DNA of 64,000 bases from OFTM382 sp964352615 (GCA_964352615.1 CAYGSG010000001.1:62001-126000); one strand, 5' to 3'. Shown: positions 34,157 through 43,577, counted from the stretch's first letter. Numbers and translations are program-made. The notes: generated from the letters alone by a model not told the origin.

Positions 34157-35326
34157 CTAGCGGGCCTCTCGCGTGTAGGTTCGGCCAGCCCACTTGGTGG
34201 GGATGCCCCGCTTCAGATCGCTCGACGCGGCCAGCAGAATTCGGCCCACAAGCACCGCCCCCAACGGGAACGTCGCGACCGCCAGCGGCGAAACACCGCC
34301 CGCCCATGCCACCGCCCCGAGCCCGACGGCGTAACCCGCCAGGCCCGTCGCGCCCGCCCAAGGGACCACGAACAGGCTCGCGGCTGCGAGCGCGGGCAGC
34401 ACCGCAGCGGTGAGCACGAGGCGAACGGCTGAGCGCTCAAGGCGGCTGACCTTGCGGTTGGCGCACTCGGTGTAGATGCGTTTCCAGCCATTGACGAACG
34501 CGGGCCAGGTCTCATACATGCGGCAGCGGTGCATGCCGTGTGCAAGCAGCACGGAGCCACGGAGACCGAAGGCGTGGATTCGGCGGGCGAACTCCATGTC
34601 TTCGAGCAGGTGGTCCTTGGCGGCTTCGTGCCCGCCGATGGTTTCGTACGCCGACTTTCGAAATAGGAGGAATTGCCCATTGGCAAAGGGCCGCCTGCGG
34701 TGCTCCCGGCTGGCGCGCACGGGCGGGTACCATCGGGTGAGTTCGAAGCCGGCGGCGCTCTGCGCGACGCATTCGTACCACGAGCGCACTTCGAGCGTGC
34801 TCAACACGCTGAGCAGGTCGTCGCTGCGATCTTCCATGAGCGCCATCGCCGAACGGATGCAGCCGGGATGCATCGATGTATCCGCATCGATGAACAGCAG
34901 CGCCTCGGCCTGGTGCGCCTCGGGCGATCGCTGCACAGCCTGCCAAACCGCGTTGACCTTGCCGGACCAGTCGGCGGGGCACTCGTCGATTTCGCAGAGT
35001 GTGAATCGGCGGTCGGTCCCGATAGCATCGGTGGCCTGCTGGGCGGTGGCATCGGTGCAGCGGTCGAGGGCCAGGACCACATGGAAGTGCTCGTAGTCCT
35101 GCTGGCGGAGCGATTCGACCAGTTTGCCGATCGAAGCCTCCTCGTTGTGAGCGGGCACGACCACGCAGACTGGCTCATGGGGCGTCGGCAACGAGAGCCC
35201 TCGGCGGAGCGTGGGCAGGGCCAGCCGCGTGCGCACGACGTGGCCAGCGACGATCAGCCAGTACACGCCGCAGCCGACCGCGAGCAGCATGAGCATCCAG
35301 ATGAGGGCACCTGCGAGGAGTTCCAA
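34157..35326 (-). CDS. family 2 glycosyltransferase, membrane-associated
   Basis: Transfers sugar from a nucleotide donor to an unknown acceptor. N-terminal membrane helix, GT-A domain with VVVPAHNEEASIG, the DxD-type LLFIDADTSMHPG, then GQFLLFRKSAYETIGGHE and the catalytic EDMEFARRI; two or three C-terminal membrane helices (about residues 285-360). The layout resembles SpnG/HpnB-type carotenoid or hopanoid glycosyltransferases, but the acceptor is not evident. The start is uncertain: a TTG at 35326 (MELLAGALIWML) or the ATG at 35296; longer open frame upstream overlaps the divergent gene. First gene of the run with exbD and tonB. Confidence 0.8.
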   Translation of the reverse strand: MELLAGALIWMLMLLAVGCGVYWLIVAGHVVRTRLALPTLRRGLSLPTPHEPVCVVVPAHNEEASIGKLVESLRQQDYEHFHVVLALDRCTDATAQQATDAIGTDRRFTLCEIDECPADWSGKVNAVWQAVQRSPEAHQAEALLFIDADTSMHPGCIRSAMALMEDRSDDLLSVLSTLEVRSWYECVAQSAAGFELTRWYPPVRASREHRRRPFANGQFLLFRKSAYETIGGHEAAKDHLLEDMEFARRIHAFGLRGSVLLAHGMHRCRMYETWPAFVNGWKRIYTECANRKVSRLERSAVRLVLTAAVLPALAAASLFVVPWAGATGLAGYAVGLGAVAWAGGVSPLAVATFPLGAVLVGRILLAASSDLKRGIPTKWAGRTYTREAR

Positions 35327-35435
35327 GCCCCGAGCGTACCCCGGCTGGACCCGCCCGATGGGCCTCAGCGCCCCTACTGTCGCTCGGCTTGGGGCACCGC
35401 ACTCCGCCCCAAGGCCGCGTGACAGGGAGACCGCC

Positions 35436-35861
35436 TTGCTCGTTCCGATGCAGCTCAGCCGAATCCTGATCCGCGAACTCACCGATTTTCAGATGATCGA
35501 GCTGCGCGAGGTCCCGATCAATGGCACGGGCGAGGAGGGGCTGCGATCGTTCCCGATCGTGATCGGGCTGCCCGAAGCGCAGGCTATTGAACGGCGGCTC
35601 AAGGGCATCGCGGTCAAGCGGCCCCAGACCCATGACCTGCTAGCGTCGGTCATCGAATCGCTCGGGGCGGAGCTCGTTTCGGTCGAGATCAACTCGATCG
35701 ACGACCACACCTATTTCGCGACCCTGAAGCTTCAGGCCTCCGACGGCGAGATCGTGGACGTGGATGCTCGGCCGAGCGACGCGATCGCGCTGGGCATCGC
35801 ATCGCGCGTGCCGATTCTGGTTGAAGAACGGGTGATCGAATCAGCGAGCGACCAGGCTTGA
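35436..35861 (+). CDS. bifunctional nuclease family protein (DUF151)
   Basis: A 141-aa protein of the DUF151/BFN family, found in bacteria and plants and reported in plants to have DNase and RNase activity. Family phrases: FPIVIGLPEAQAIERRL, RPQTHDLLASVIESLGAEL, and DVDARPSDAIALGI. The TTG at 35436 gives the usual N-terminus and follows GGGAGA; an ATG at 35448 is the alternative. It overlaps truD by four bases, suggesting co-translation. The bacterial function is not known. Confidence 0.88.
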   Translation: MLVPMQLSRILIRELTDFQMIELREVPINGTGEEGLRSFPIVIGLPEAQAIERRLKGIAVKRPQTHDLLASVIESLGAELVSVEINSIDDHTYFATLKLQASDGEIVDVDARPSDAIALGIASRVPILVEERVIESASDQA

Positions 35862-37180
35862 GCGCGCACGAAGCTGTCAACGGGGCTGCGGGCTTTACCA
35901 ACGGCGCGCGCGCGCCCACGTACATCACCGCCGACACGGCCCCGATCGGCGGGGTCATCAAGGAACGGCCCGAGGACTTTCTCGTCGAGGAAATCCCGCT
36001 GTTTCAGCCGGCGGGCCAGGGCGAGCACCTGTACCTGATGATCGAAAAACGCGACCTCTCGACGTTCGATGTGGTCGATGTCGTCGCCCAGCACTTCGGC
36101 GTGGAGCCCAAGGGCGTGGGCTTTGCGGGGCTCAAGGACAAGCACGCGATCACCCGGCAGGTCTTTAGTGTGCACGCGCCGGGGCGAAAGTTCGAGGATT
36201 TCTCGATGCTCCGCCACGACCGCATCAGCGTGCTCTGGGCGGACCTGCACACCCACAAGCTTCGGCGGGGCCAGCTCAAGGGCAACCGGTTCTCGATCCG
36301 GGTTCGTGGCGTGCCGCTCAGTGCAGCTTGGCAGGCCTCCAAGCAGATGGACCGCCTCGCGACGACCGGTATACCCAACCGGTTCGGTCCTCAACGGTTC
36401 GGGCACCTGGGCAACAACCACCTGGTCGGACTCGCGATGGTGCGTGAGGACTGGCAGGCATCGCTCGATGCGCTTCTTGGGCCAAGCATTGACGTGCCAG
36501 AACCGCAAGCTGGCGCCAGGGCTCGTTACGCAGCGGGCGACTACCGAGCGGCGCTCGATGGGTTCCCCAGGCTGCTTAAGGCCGAGTGCCAGTCGCTCAA
36601 GGCGCTCTCGCGGGGCGACGGGGCCAAGCGGGCGGTTCGCTCGATCGATCGGCGAGCGCGGGCGTTTTACCTGTCTGCGTTCCAATCCGCGCTGTTCAAC
36701 CGCGTGCTCGATGCCCGGATCGAGGATGGAAGCTGGGACACCCCGAGCGTTGGCGACATCATGATGAGCCACAACGACCGCAGCGAGAGCGAGGTTGCGG
36801 AGCACACCCTGGCGCAGGCTCAGGCCGATGCGATCGCGCAGGCCTCGAGCCCGACCGGCCCGATGTGGGGTGGACGGATGCCCAGAGCTGCTGGAGAGGC
36901 GGATGTGCTGGAACTGCGTTCACTCTCCGATGTTGGGCTAAATCTTGATTCGCTGGAGCGGTTTGCGCGGACCGCTGGCGAGGTATTCGCGGGCTCACGG
37001 AGGCCGCTTCGGGTGCCTGTGACGGACCATCAGGTCGAGGGCGGCGCCGATGCGCACGGGCCGTACCTGCGGTGCGCGTTCGATCTGCCCAGAGGCAGCT
37101 TCGCAACGGTGGTGATGGATGAGCTAATGAAGAACGGCGCTGTCGATGCGTCCGCTGTGCGCGCGGAGGGCCGGCGGTGA
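35858..37180 (+). CDS. truD: tRNA pseudouridine synthase D
   Basis: Makes pseudouridine-13 in tRNA-Glu. 440 aa. The beginning has IKERPEDFLVEEIP, and the catalytic motif is GFAGLKDKHAITRQ with Asp94. NRFGPQRFG follows near residue 175, and LRVPVTDHQ near the end. Starts with TTG overlapping the upstream stop; no later codon would keep the conserved N-terminus. It overlaps the HAD gene by four bases. Somewhat longer than the Escherichia coli enzyme because of the central insertion domain. Confidence 0.93.
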   Translation: MSAHEAVNGAAGFTNGARAPTYITADTAPIGGVIKERPEDFLVEEIPLFQPAGQGEHLYLMIEKRDLSTFDVVDVVAQHFGVEPKGVGFAGLKDKHAITRQVFSVHAPGRKFEDFSMLRHDRISVLWADLHTHKLRRGQLKGNRFSIRVRGVPLSAAWQASKQMDRLATTGIPNRFGPQRFGHLGNNHLVGLAMVREDWQASLDALLGPSIDVPEPQAGARARYAAGDYRAALDGFPRLLKAECQSLKALSRGDGAKRAVRSIDRRARAFYLSAFQSALFNRVLDARIEDGSWDTPSVGDIMMSHNDRSESEVAEHTLAQAQADAIAQASSPTGPMWGGRMPRAAGEADVLELRSLSDVGLNLDSLERFARTAGEVFAGSRRPLRVPVTDHQVEGGADAHGPYLRCAFDLPRGSFATVVMDELMKNGAVDASAVRAEGRR

Positions 37181-37833
37181 TCGATCCGATCACGGTCGTG
37201 TTCGACTGGGGCGGCGTGGTGCTGCGCATCTGTAGATCGTGGGAGCAGGGCTGCGAGCGGGCGGGGCTGACGACCCGCCCCGACGACTTCAAGCCAGCCG
37301 CAGCCGAAGCAAGGTCCGCGCTGGCTCAGCGGTACCAGCTAGGCCAGATCGACTGCGACGGCTTCTGCGACGGGCTTTCACAACTGACTGAGGGCAGGCT
37401 GAGTTCGGCAGACGCTGGGCGATTGCACGACGCCTGGCTCATCGCCGAGTACCCGGGCATGGCGGAATTGATCGCACGGCTCAATGCAATCGAACGCGTG
37501 CGCACAGCCCTGCTGAGCAACACGAACGCGGGCCATTGGCGTCGGCATCTGCCCTCGGCGGATGGCTCTGTGCCGGACTTTCCGGCGGTTGGCACGCTGG
37601 ATAACCGCTTGGGCAGCCACCTGTTGGGCCAGGTCAAGCCTGACGAGGCGATCTATCGGTCGCTTGAAGTGCAGACGGGTGCGCAGCCCGAGCGGATCGT
37701 GTTCTTTGATGACCTCGCGGAGAACGTCGCGTCGGCGCGCGGGCGGGGCTGGCGGAGCGAACAGATCGATCACGAAGGTGACCCGGCTGCCCAGATCAGG
37801 GGGCACCTCGCGTCGCTCGGGATCGATGTTTGA
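37177..37833 (+). CDS. HAD-family hydrolase (YihX-like)
   Basis: A 218-aa cytoplasmic phosphatase-type protein. Motif I is VVFDWGGVVL (Asp10), where the second acid is replaced by Gly as in the YihX/epoxide-hydrolase-N subgroup. Motif II is LLSNTNAGHW, the Lys of motif III is in GQVKPDEAIY, and motif IV is VFFDDLAENV. Substrates of this group are small sugar phosphates; none can be named here. Overlaps truD by four bases and lies in the run leading to uvrA. Confidence 0.85.
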   Translation: MIDPITVVFDWGGVVLRICRSWEQGCERAGLTTRPDDFKPAAAEARSALAQRYQLGQIDCDGFCDGLSQLTEGRLSSADAGRLHDAWLIAEYPGMAELIARLNAIERVRTALLSNTNAGHWRRHLPSADGSVPDFPAVGTLDNRLGSHLLGQVKPDEAIYRSLEVQTGAQPERIVFFDDLAENVASARGRGWRSEQIDHEGDPAAQIRGHLASLGIDV

Positions 37834-37846
37834 ACTAGAGTCCGCC

Positions 37847-38083
37847 ATGCGACCCGGTCAGCCATCAACACCGCGACACTCGCCCAGGCGTGACTTTCTC
37901 AAGCGGCTGAGCATGTTTATGTTCGGGATCGCGATCGGGCTGGTGTTCCTGAGCATGATTCAACGGTTCAAGCAGATGAGCAGCTCGCCTGCAGGCCCCG
38001 CTCCGGCGCAGCAAGATGCGCCCCAGGCTGACACGCCAGCCCAGCAAGCGCCGCCCGCTGAGACGCCCGCTGAGACGCCGTAA
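37847..38083 (+). CDS. small single-span membrane protein
   Basis: A 78-aa protein: basic N-terminus (RRDFLKRLS), one membrane helix (MFMFGIAIGLVFLSMI), then a Pro/Gln/Ala-rich tail without structure (PAQQDAPQADTPAQQ). It may be a small inner-membrane protein with the tail outside. An ATG at 37826 is an alternative start that would overlap the HAD gene. I know no family; similar short proteins with helix plus Pro-rich tail are frequent in planctomycetes. Confidence 0.55.
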   Translation: MRPGQPSTPRHSPRRDFLKRLSMFMFGIAIGLVFLSMIQRFKQMSSSPAGPAPAQQDAPQADTPAQQAPPAETPAETP

Positions 38084-38153
38084 CGCGCTTGAGCCGATGC
38101 TGGTAACGGATCGGGCGGCCAGGCCTAGCATCGCCCCCACGGAGGGAGAGGCT

Positions 38154-41100
38154 ATGGCCAAGCGGGCATCATCGAAGCGAACAGCGGCCAAAGCCACTGG
38201 CAAAGAAACGGGCAACGGTACCGGCAAGGCACCGAGCAAGAAGCCCGCCAAGGCGGCGGCATCGGTCGTCGAGCCCAAGCCGAGCAAACCAAGCAAACCA
38301 AGCAAACCAATTACAACAGGCAAGCCAAGCACGCCGAGCAAGACTGAATCGGCGGGCAAGTGCATCCGCGTGCGCGGCGCGCGCGAACACAATCTCAAGA
38401 ACATTGATGTCGAGATCCCTCGCGACCAGCTCGTGGTCATCACGGGGCTGTCTGGCTCGGGCAAGAGCTCGCTGGCGTTCGATACGATCTTTGCCGAAGG
38501 CCAGCGGAAGTACATGGAGTCGCTGTCGGCGTACGCGAGGCAGTTCCTCGATCAGCTCAAGAAGCCGGATGTCGAGGAGATCGAGGGCATCCCGCCGACG
38601 ATCGCGATCGAGCAGCGCTCGGCCTCGCACAACCCGCGTTCGACCGTCGCGACGACCACGGAGATCTACGACTACCTCCGCCTGCTGTACGCACGCTGCG
38701 GTGTGGCTTACTCGTGGGCACCGACCAAGACCAAGAAGGACGGCACCGTCACCGCACGCGCGGGACGCGCCATCACCGCAACCGCGGCCAGCCAAATCGT
38801 TGACGCTGTCATGCAATGGCCCAAGGGCGAACGGGTGATGGTGCTCGCACCGGTTGTGCGGGGCCAAAAAGGCTTCCACAAGGACGCTGCGGAGCGGCTG
38901 CACGGCCAGGGCTGGGCGCGGGTGCGGGTCAACGGCGAACTTGCAGACCTGCGAGAGGTGCTCAAGAGCGACAGCGAGAACCCGTTTGCGCTCGGGCGGT
39001 ACGAGAAGCACACGATCGATGCCGTGATCGATCGGCTGGTAATCGACGAGAGCGCACGGCAGCGGCTCGCGGAATCGACTGAGGCGGCGCTTCGACTCGG
39101 GGGCGGCACGGTGCTGTTCGCGCGCGAGACCGAGGGCAACTGGAAGGACCACGCGTTTAGCGAGAAGTTCGCCGACCCCGAAGCGCCCGAGTACGCGATC
39201 GAGGAAATCTCGCCGAGGCTGTTTAGTTTCAACTCGCCTTTTGGTGCGTGCCCGACGTGTCACGGGCTGGGCGCGATCCTCGAATTTGACGAGCAACTCG
39301 TGGTGCCCGACCCGGCGCTGGGCGTGTGCCAGGGTGGCATCGCGCCGTGGAAGAAGAACGGCCCGGGCGGCATGTTCTACGCGAAGACGCTCAGGCGTTT
39401 CTGCAAGGCTGCTGGGCTCAAACAGACCACGCCCGTAAACGAGATCGACCCGGAGCTTTACCAGGTTTTGCTATACGGCAGCGACACGCAGAGCGAGAAG
39501 AAGTTCAAGGTCAAGTGGTCGGGGGTGATCCCGGCGCTCAGCGAATGGTTCGACAAAACCGAATCGAGCTGGGTACGCGACCATCTGCACAAGTTCCAGA
39601 CCGAGCACGCCTGCCCGGCTTGCTGCGGCGACCGGCTGCGCATCGAAGCGATGCACGTGCAACTGACCAGTTCGCACAAGGCGGAAAGGCACCGGGCGTT
39701 CTCGGCGAGTGTCATCGGCAGGCCCGTGAACGACGCATCGATGCTGAACATCTCCGAGCTTGCTCGGCTCACGATCAACGATGCAGCGGACTACCTCAGC
39801 GGGCTTAAGCTGACCGCCGAGCAGGGCGTGATCGCGGAGCCGATTCTGCGTGAAGCGGGCAATCGGCTTCGGTTTTTGCAGTCGGTTGGTCTGGAGTACC
39901 TGAGCCTTGACCGCCGAACCGCGACGCTCAGCGGCGGCGAGGCCCAGCGTATTCGCCTGGCTACGCAGGTCGGAAGCGGGCTGGTGGGGGCGTGCTATGT
40001 GCTCGATGAGCCGACGATCGGCTTGCACCAACGCGACAACGACCGGCTCATTCGCACGCTCAGGCATCTGACGGACATCGGCAACACGGTGCTGGTGGTC
40101 GAACACGACGAGGACATGATCCGCGCCGCTGACCACGTGCTTGATATCGGGCCCGGGCCGGGCGTTCACGGCGGGCGGGTCGTCGCGCAAGGAACGGTCG
40201 ACGACATCTGCGCGACGCCGGGCTCCTTGACGGGTGATTATCTTTCGGGCCGCGCGAAGATCGATATTCCTGCAAAGCGCAAACAGTTGAGTGAGAAGAA
40301 AGCGCTGATCGTTAGGGGCGCCACCGAGAACAACCTCAAGAAGGTCGATGCGGTGTTCCCGCTTGGCGGCACGGTTTGCGTGACCGGCGTGTCGGGCTCG
40401 GGCAAGAGCACGCTGGTCAACGGCATCCTGCTCAAGGCGTGCAGGAAGCACCTGCTCGGCTCGCGGGATATGCCGGGCAAGCACACGCGGGTCAACGGCA
40501 TCAACCAGATCGACCGCGTGATCGAGGTGGACCAGTCGCCCATAGGGCGAACGCCGCGCAGCAACCCGGCGACCTACACGGGCATCTTCGATGAGATCCG
40601 CAAGATCTTTACGCAGACGAAGGAATCGAAGATACGCGGTTACAAACCGGGCCGGTTCAGCTTCAACGTGACCGCACAAGCCGGCGGCGGGCGGTGCGAG
40701 GCGTGCCAGGGTCAGGGGCTCAAACGCATCGAGATGCACTTCCTGCCGGATGTGTTCGTGCAGTGCGAGGTCTGCGACGGCAAGCGGTACAACCGCGAGA
40801 CGCTTGAGGTGACGTTCCGCGGCAAGGACATCGCGGGCGTGCTGGCGATGACCGTCGAGGACTCGTGCAGCTTCTTCGAGAACCACCCGAAGATTCTTCG
40901 GTTTGTGGAGTGCCTGCGCGATGTGGGCCTCGAGTACATAACGCTCGGCCAGCCCTCGACGCAGCTCAGCGGCGGCGAAGCCCAGAGGGTCAAGCTCGCG
41001 ACCGAACTCGGCAAGGGCGTGCGGCCTGATGGCACGGGCACGGGCGAGCGCACGTTGTATGTGCTCGATGAGCCGACCACGGGACTGCACTTCGAGGACA

Positions 41101-41330
41101 TCCGCAAGCTCATCGGCGTGCTGGACCGTCTCGCCGACGCGGGCAATACGCTGGTCATCATCGAGCACAATCTCGACGTCATCAAGACCGCCGACTGGGT
41201 GATCGACCTGGGTCCGGAGGGCGGCGACGCGGGCGGCGAGATCGTGGCCACGGGTACGCCCGAACAGATCGCCGCGAACAAAGCGAGCTACACGGGCCAC
41301 TACCTCAAGGCACTGCTTGGCTCTGCCTAG
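38154..41330 (+). CDS. uvrA: excinuclease ABC subunit A
   Basis: DNA-damage recognition ATPase of nucleotide excision repair, acting with UvrB and UvrC. 1058 aa with two ABC modules: Walker A GLSGSGKSS and GVSGSGKST, signatures LSGGEAQRIRL and LSGGEAQRVKL, and zinc ligands (CPTCHGLG with CPACCGDR in the first module; CEACQGQG with CEVCDGKR in the second). The normal protein begins near residue 69 (IRVRGAREHNLKNIDVEIPR); before it stands a Lys/Ala/Pro-rich extension with a PSK triplet repeat. The ATG has GGAGGGAG directly upstream. Converges on asnB, sharing a CTAG at the stop codons. Confidence 0.97.
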   Translation: MAKRASSKRTAAKATGKETGNGTGKAPSKKPAKAAASVVEPKPSKPSKPSKPITTGKPSTPSKTESAGKCIRVRGAREHNLKNIDVEIPRDQLVVITGLSGSGKSSLAFDTIFAEGQRKYMESLSAYARQFLDQLKKPDVEEIEGIPPTIAIEQRSASHNPRSTVATTTEIYDYLRLLYARCGVAYSWAPTKTKKDGTVTARAGRAITATAASQIVDAVMQWPKGERVMVLAPVVRGQKGFHKDAAERLHGQGWARVRVNGELADLREVLKSDSENPFALGRYEKHTIDAVIDRLVIDESARQRLAESTEAALRLGGGTVLFARETEGNWKDHAFSEKFADPEAPEYAIEEISPRLFSFNSPFGACPTCHGLGAILEFDEQLVVPDPALGVCQGGIAPWKKNGPGGMFYAKTLRRFCKAAGLKQTTPVNEIDPELYQVLLYGSDTQSEKKFKVKWSGVIPALSEWFDKTESSWVRDHLHKFQTEHACPACCGDRLRIEAMHVQLTSSHKAERHRAFSASVIGRPVNDASMLNISELARLTINDAADYLSGLKLTAEQGVIAEPILREAGNRLRFLQSVGLEYLSLDRRTATLSGGEAQRIRLATQVGSGLVGACYVLDEPTIGLHQRDNDRLIRTLRHLTDIGNTVLVVEHDEDMIRAADHVLDIGPGPGVHGGRVVAQGTVDDICATPGSLTGDYLSGRAKIDIPAKRKQLSEKKALIVRGATENNLKKVDAVFPLGGTVCVTGVSGSGKSTLVNGILLKACRKHLLGSRDMPGKHTRVNGINQIDRVIEVDQSPIGRTPRSNPATYTGIFDEIRKIFTQTKESKIRGYKPGRFSFNVTAQAGGGRCEACQGQGLKRIEMHFLPDVFVQCEVCDGKRYNRETLEVTFRGKDIAGVLAMTVEDSCSFFENHPKILRFVECLRDVGLEYITLGQPSTQLSGGEAQRVKLATELGKGVRPDGTGTGERTLYVLDEPTTGLHFEDIRKLIGVLDRLADAGNTLVIIEHNLDVIKTADWVIDLGPEGGDAGGEIVATGTPEQIAANKASYTGHYLKALLGSA

Positions 41331-43138
41331 ACCGTTGCTTCGACGGCCTCTGAGGAGTATGCCGCGCCGTCGCCCCACCACCGCTCGCCCCAGAGCGCAA
41401 GGTTGATGATGGGCCACGCGAGCCGCCAATGCGTGTGCGGGGCCGAGGTGGTAAGCGCGAGCGCTTCCGGCGAGATGACCGAGCGGATCCAGTCGGATGC
41501 GACGGCGTTTCGTGCGGGACCGCTCATCCATTTCTCGAATGGCAAGGGGAAGCTCGCCTTTGGCCGATCCACGATGGATGCGGGCAGCCGATGTTGGAAC
41601 GCACGCCGAAGCGCGATCTTGGTCCGCAGCGGATGCTCCGGCGCGTAGCGATCCGCCATCGGCAGAGCCTCGGCGCACGCTGCGAGCGCGATGTCGGCGA
41701 AGGGTGTTCGCCCCTCGATCGAGGCGAGCATGGATGCGGAATCAAGCCGGCCGAGCAGGCCGGTGAGGTTGACCGTGCGATGGAATCGCAGGTGTGCTGC
41801 GAGGGGTTCGGAGATCTCTCGTGCGCACGCTTCGAAGGTCGTTCGGTAGTAGGCTGTGAGCCACTGGTCTGCCTCGGCGAGCGAGACAGCGTCGGGCGTG
41901 AGCACGGTGGCCTTGAGGTCGAGCGGGCACCACGAGTTTGAGGCGAGCTGAAAGAGCCCGGGATCGGCGTTGCCCGAGGCGATGTGCGCCGCCGCAGCGG
42001 CCATCGGCGCTTCGTACCCGCCAAGCAGTTCGTCGGCCCCTTCGCCTGAGAGTGTGACGCGCTTGCCATCGCGGCGCATGGCCCGGCAGAGCAGGTGGAT
42101 CGCGGTCTCGTTCGGTGTTGAGAGGGGCACGCCGAGCGTGTTGACCATCGACTCCCAGGTCGTAACGAACATCTGCTCATCGAGTTCGATCGAACTGTGC
42201 TCGGTGCCCAGGTGCATAGCAACCAATGCAGCCGAAGCAAGATCATCGCCAGCATCATCGGAAGCGGCGCCCGCGCAGTAGGTGTGGAGACTGTCAAGAT
42301 GGGGCCTAGCGGATGCGCAGATCGCGGAGCTGTCGAGCCCGCCCGAGAGCAACGCGCACAGCGGCACGTCAGACCGCAGGTGCCGGAGCACGCTGTCTTC
42401 GAACGCCGATTCGAAGTCTGCTTGGCGTGTCATCTGCTCGATGCGCACGCGGTCTGATCGGATGAGATGCGGACGCTCGCCGGAGAGGTCGTACTCGGCG
42501 ATCTCGCCCGGCAGCAGCGATCGCACGCTGGCGAACATGGTGCGCGGGCCGTTGACGGTTCGGATGGTGCTGAGGTACGCGCTCAAGCCCAGCATGTCCG
42601 GCGAAGGCTCGATACCCGGACACTCGAACAGCGCGGGTATTTCGCTGGTGAACGCGACCACGGGCACGGCGTCAAGCGAGCCCTCCCATACGTACAGCGG
42701 CTTGATGCCCAGCGGATCGCGAGCGAGCACAACCCGGTGGTTTGCCGCGTCGTACCACGCGAATGCGTACATGCCGCGCAGCTTGCTCGGCGCCTCGGTC
42801 CCCCACCGGTCCAGCGCGTGCCAGAGTGTTTCGGTGTCACACGATGATCGAAAGCGGACAGCGGGTCCGAGTTCGGAGCGGAGTTCGCGGTCGTTGTAGA
42901 GTTCGCCGTTGTAGACGAGCACCGGACCGTCCTGCCGAGCCATGTACGGCTGATGGCCAGCGGGCGAAGGATCGATGATCGCCAGCCTGCGGTGACCCAG
43001 CGCCGCGTGGGCATCGGTCCAAGCGCCGGCACCATCGGGGCCGCGATGGCTCAGGCGGTCGCGCATGGCGTCCAGCACGCCCGGTTCAAGCGCAAGCGAG
43101 TGGGCACGGGAAGTCACGATGCCGACGAGGCCGCACAT
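41327..43138 (-). CDS. asnB: asparagine synthase (glutamine-hydrolysing)
   Basis: Makes asparagine, or amidates another carboxylate, using glutamine and ATP. 603 aa: N-terminal class II glutaminase domain with catalytic Cys2 (MCGLVGIV), RLAIIDPSPAGHQP and YNGELYN; C-terminal synthetase domain with PP-loop LLSGGLDSSAI. The total length is typical. Many bacterial members of this family are really sugar- or peptide-modifying amidotransferases, so the acceptor is not certain. It begins seven bases after the LigD-like gene. Its TAG overlaps that of uvrA. Confidence 0.9.
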   Translation of the reverse strand: MCGLVGIVTSRAHSLALEPGVLDAMRDRLSHRGPDGAGAWTDAHAALGHRRLAIIDPSPAGHQPYMARQDGPVLVYNGELYNDRELRSELGPAVRFRSSCDTETLWHALDRWGTEAPSKLRGMYAFAWYDAANHRVVLARDPLGIKPLYVWEGSLDAVPVVAFTSEIPALFECPGIEPSPDMLGLSAYLSTIRTVNGPRTMFASVRSLLPGEIAEYDLSGERPHLIRSDRVRIEQMTRQADFESAFEDSVLRHLRSDVPLCALLSGGLDSSAICASARPHLDSLHTYCAGAASDDAGDDLASAALVAMHLGTEHSSIELDEQMFVTTWESMVNTLGVPLSTPNETAIHLLCRAMRRDGKRVTLSGEGADELLGGYEAPMAAAAAHIASGNADPGLFQLASNSWCPLDLKATVLTPDAVSLAEADQWLTAYYRTTFEACAREISEPLAAHLRFHRTVNLTGLLGRLDSASMLASIEGRTPFADIALAACAEALPMADRYAPEHPLRTKIALRRAFQHRLPASIVDRPKASFPLPFEKWMSGPARNAVASDWIRSVISPEALALTTSAPHTHWRLAWPIINLALWGERWWGDGAAYSSEAVEATV

Positions 43139-43145
43139 GCTGGGC

Positions 43146-43541
43146 TTATCGACCCACAGGGTTGTGCTTCACCAGTCGCCAGACCGGGCCGGCGACCGGC
43201 AGCCCCACCCAAAGATCGGGCTGTTCGGAGTCGCCCAGGCTGACGAGCACCTCGAAGCCGGCGTCGTCGTCGCGGAGAATCTCGCACTCGCCGTGCTCGA
43301 CGCGGTAGACGTCGCCCCGGCCGGCTGAAATTGGCCCCTCGTAGTGCAGGTACAGCCTGCGATGGTCGGCCAGCCGGTCGGCGTCCAGGGTCGTTACGCC
43401 CGAAGGCGGCTCGCGGAGCCTGAACGCGACGAGCACTCGGTCATCGGGATCGGAGCCCGGCAAGCCGGGGCGCTCGAACAGCCAGTCGAAGTGGTGCGAC
43501 CCATCGGGCATCTCGTGCCTGAGCACAACGGTGCTGGCCAT
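43146..43541 (-). CDS. LigD 3'-phosphoesterase-like domain protein
   Basis: A stand-alone 131-aa protein resembling the phosphoesterase (PE) domain of the repair ligase LigD: RHEMPDGSHHFDWLFERPG near the start, then a strand with FRLREPP, and DHRRLYLHYEGPISAGRG. The His and Asp of the H...D pair in the first segment match the catalytic layout of this family (LEHDHPxLHWDL-type). Free-standing versions are common in planctomycetes; their substrate is unclear. It is eight bases upstream of asnB in the same direction and divergent from the TPR gene. Confidence 0.7.
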   Translation of the reverse strand: MASTVVLRHEMPDGSHHFDWLFERPGLPGSDPDDRVLVAFRLREPPSGVTTLDADRLADHRRLYLHYEGPISAGRGDVYRVEHGECEILRDDDAGFEVLVSLGDSEQPDLWVGLPVAGPVWRLVKHNPVGR

Positions 43542-43577
43542 GGGGCGAGCATACCGCGCGACGGATACCATCGGGGC

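Noticed and set aside
38280..38310. A tandem repeat of mobile or CRISPR type in the uvrA start
   Set aside because: It is a three-unit codon repeat (PSK) within a coding sequence; no CRISPR array is present anywhere in the window.
39471..41678. 735-codon frame antisense to uvrA
   Set aside because: Arg/His/Ala-rich with no domain; uvrA on the other strand is unmistakable.
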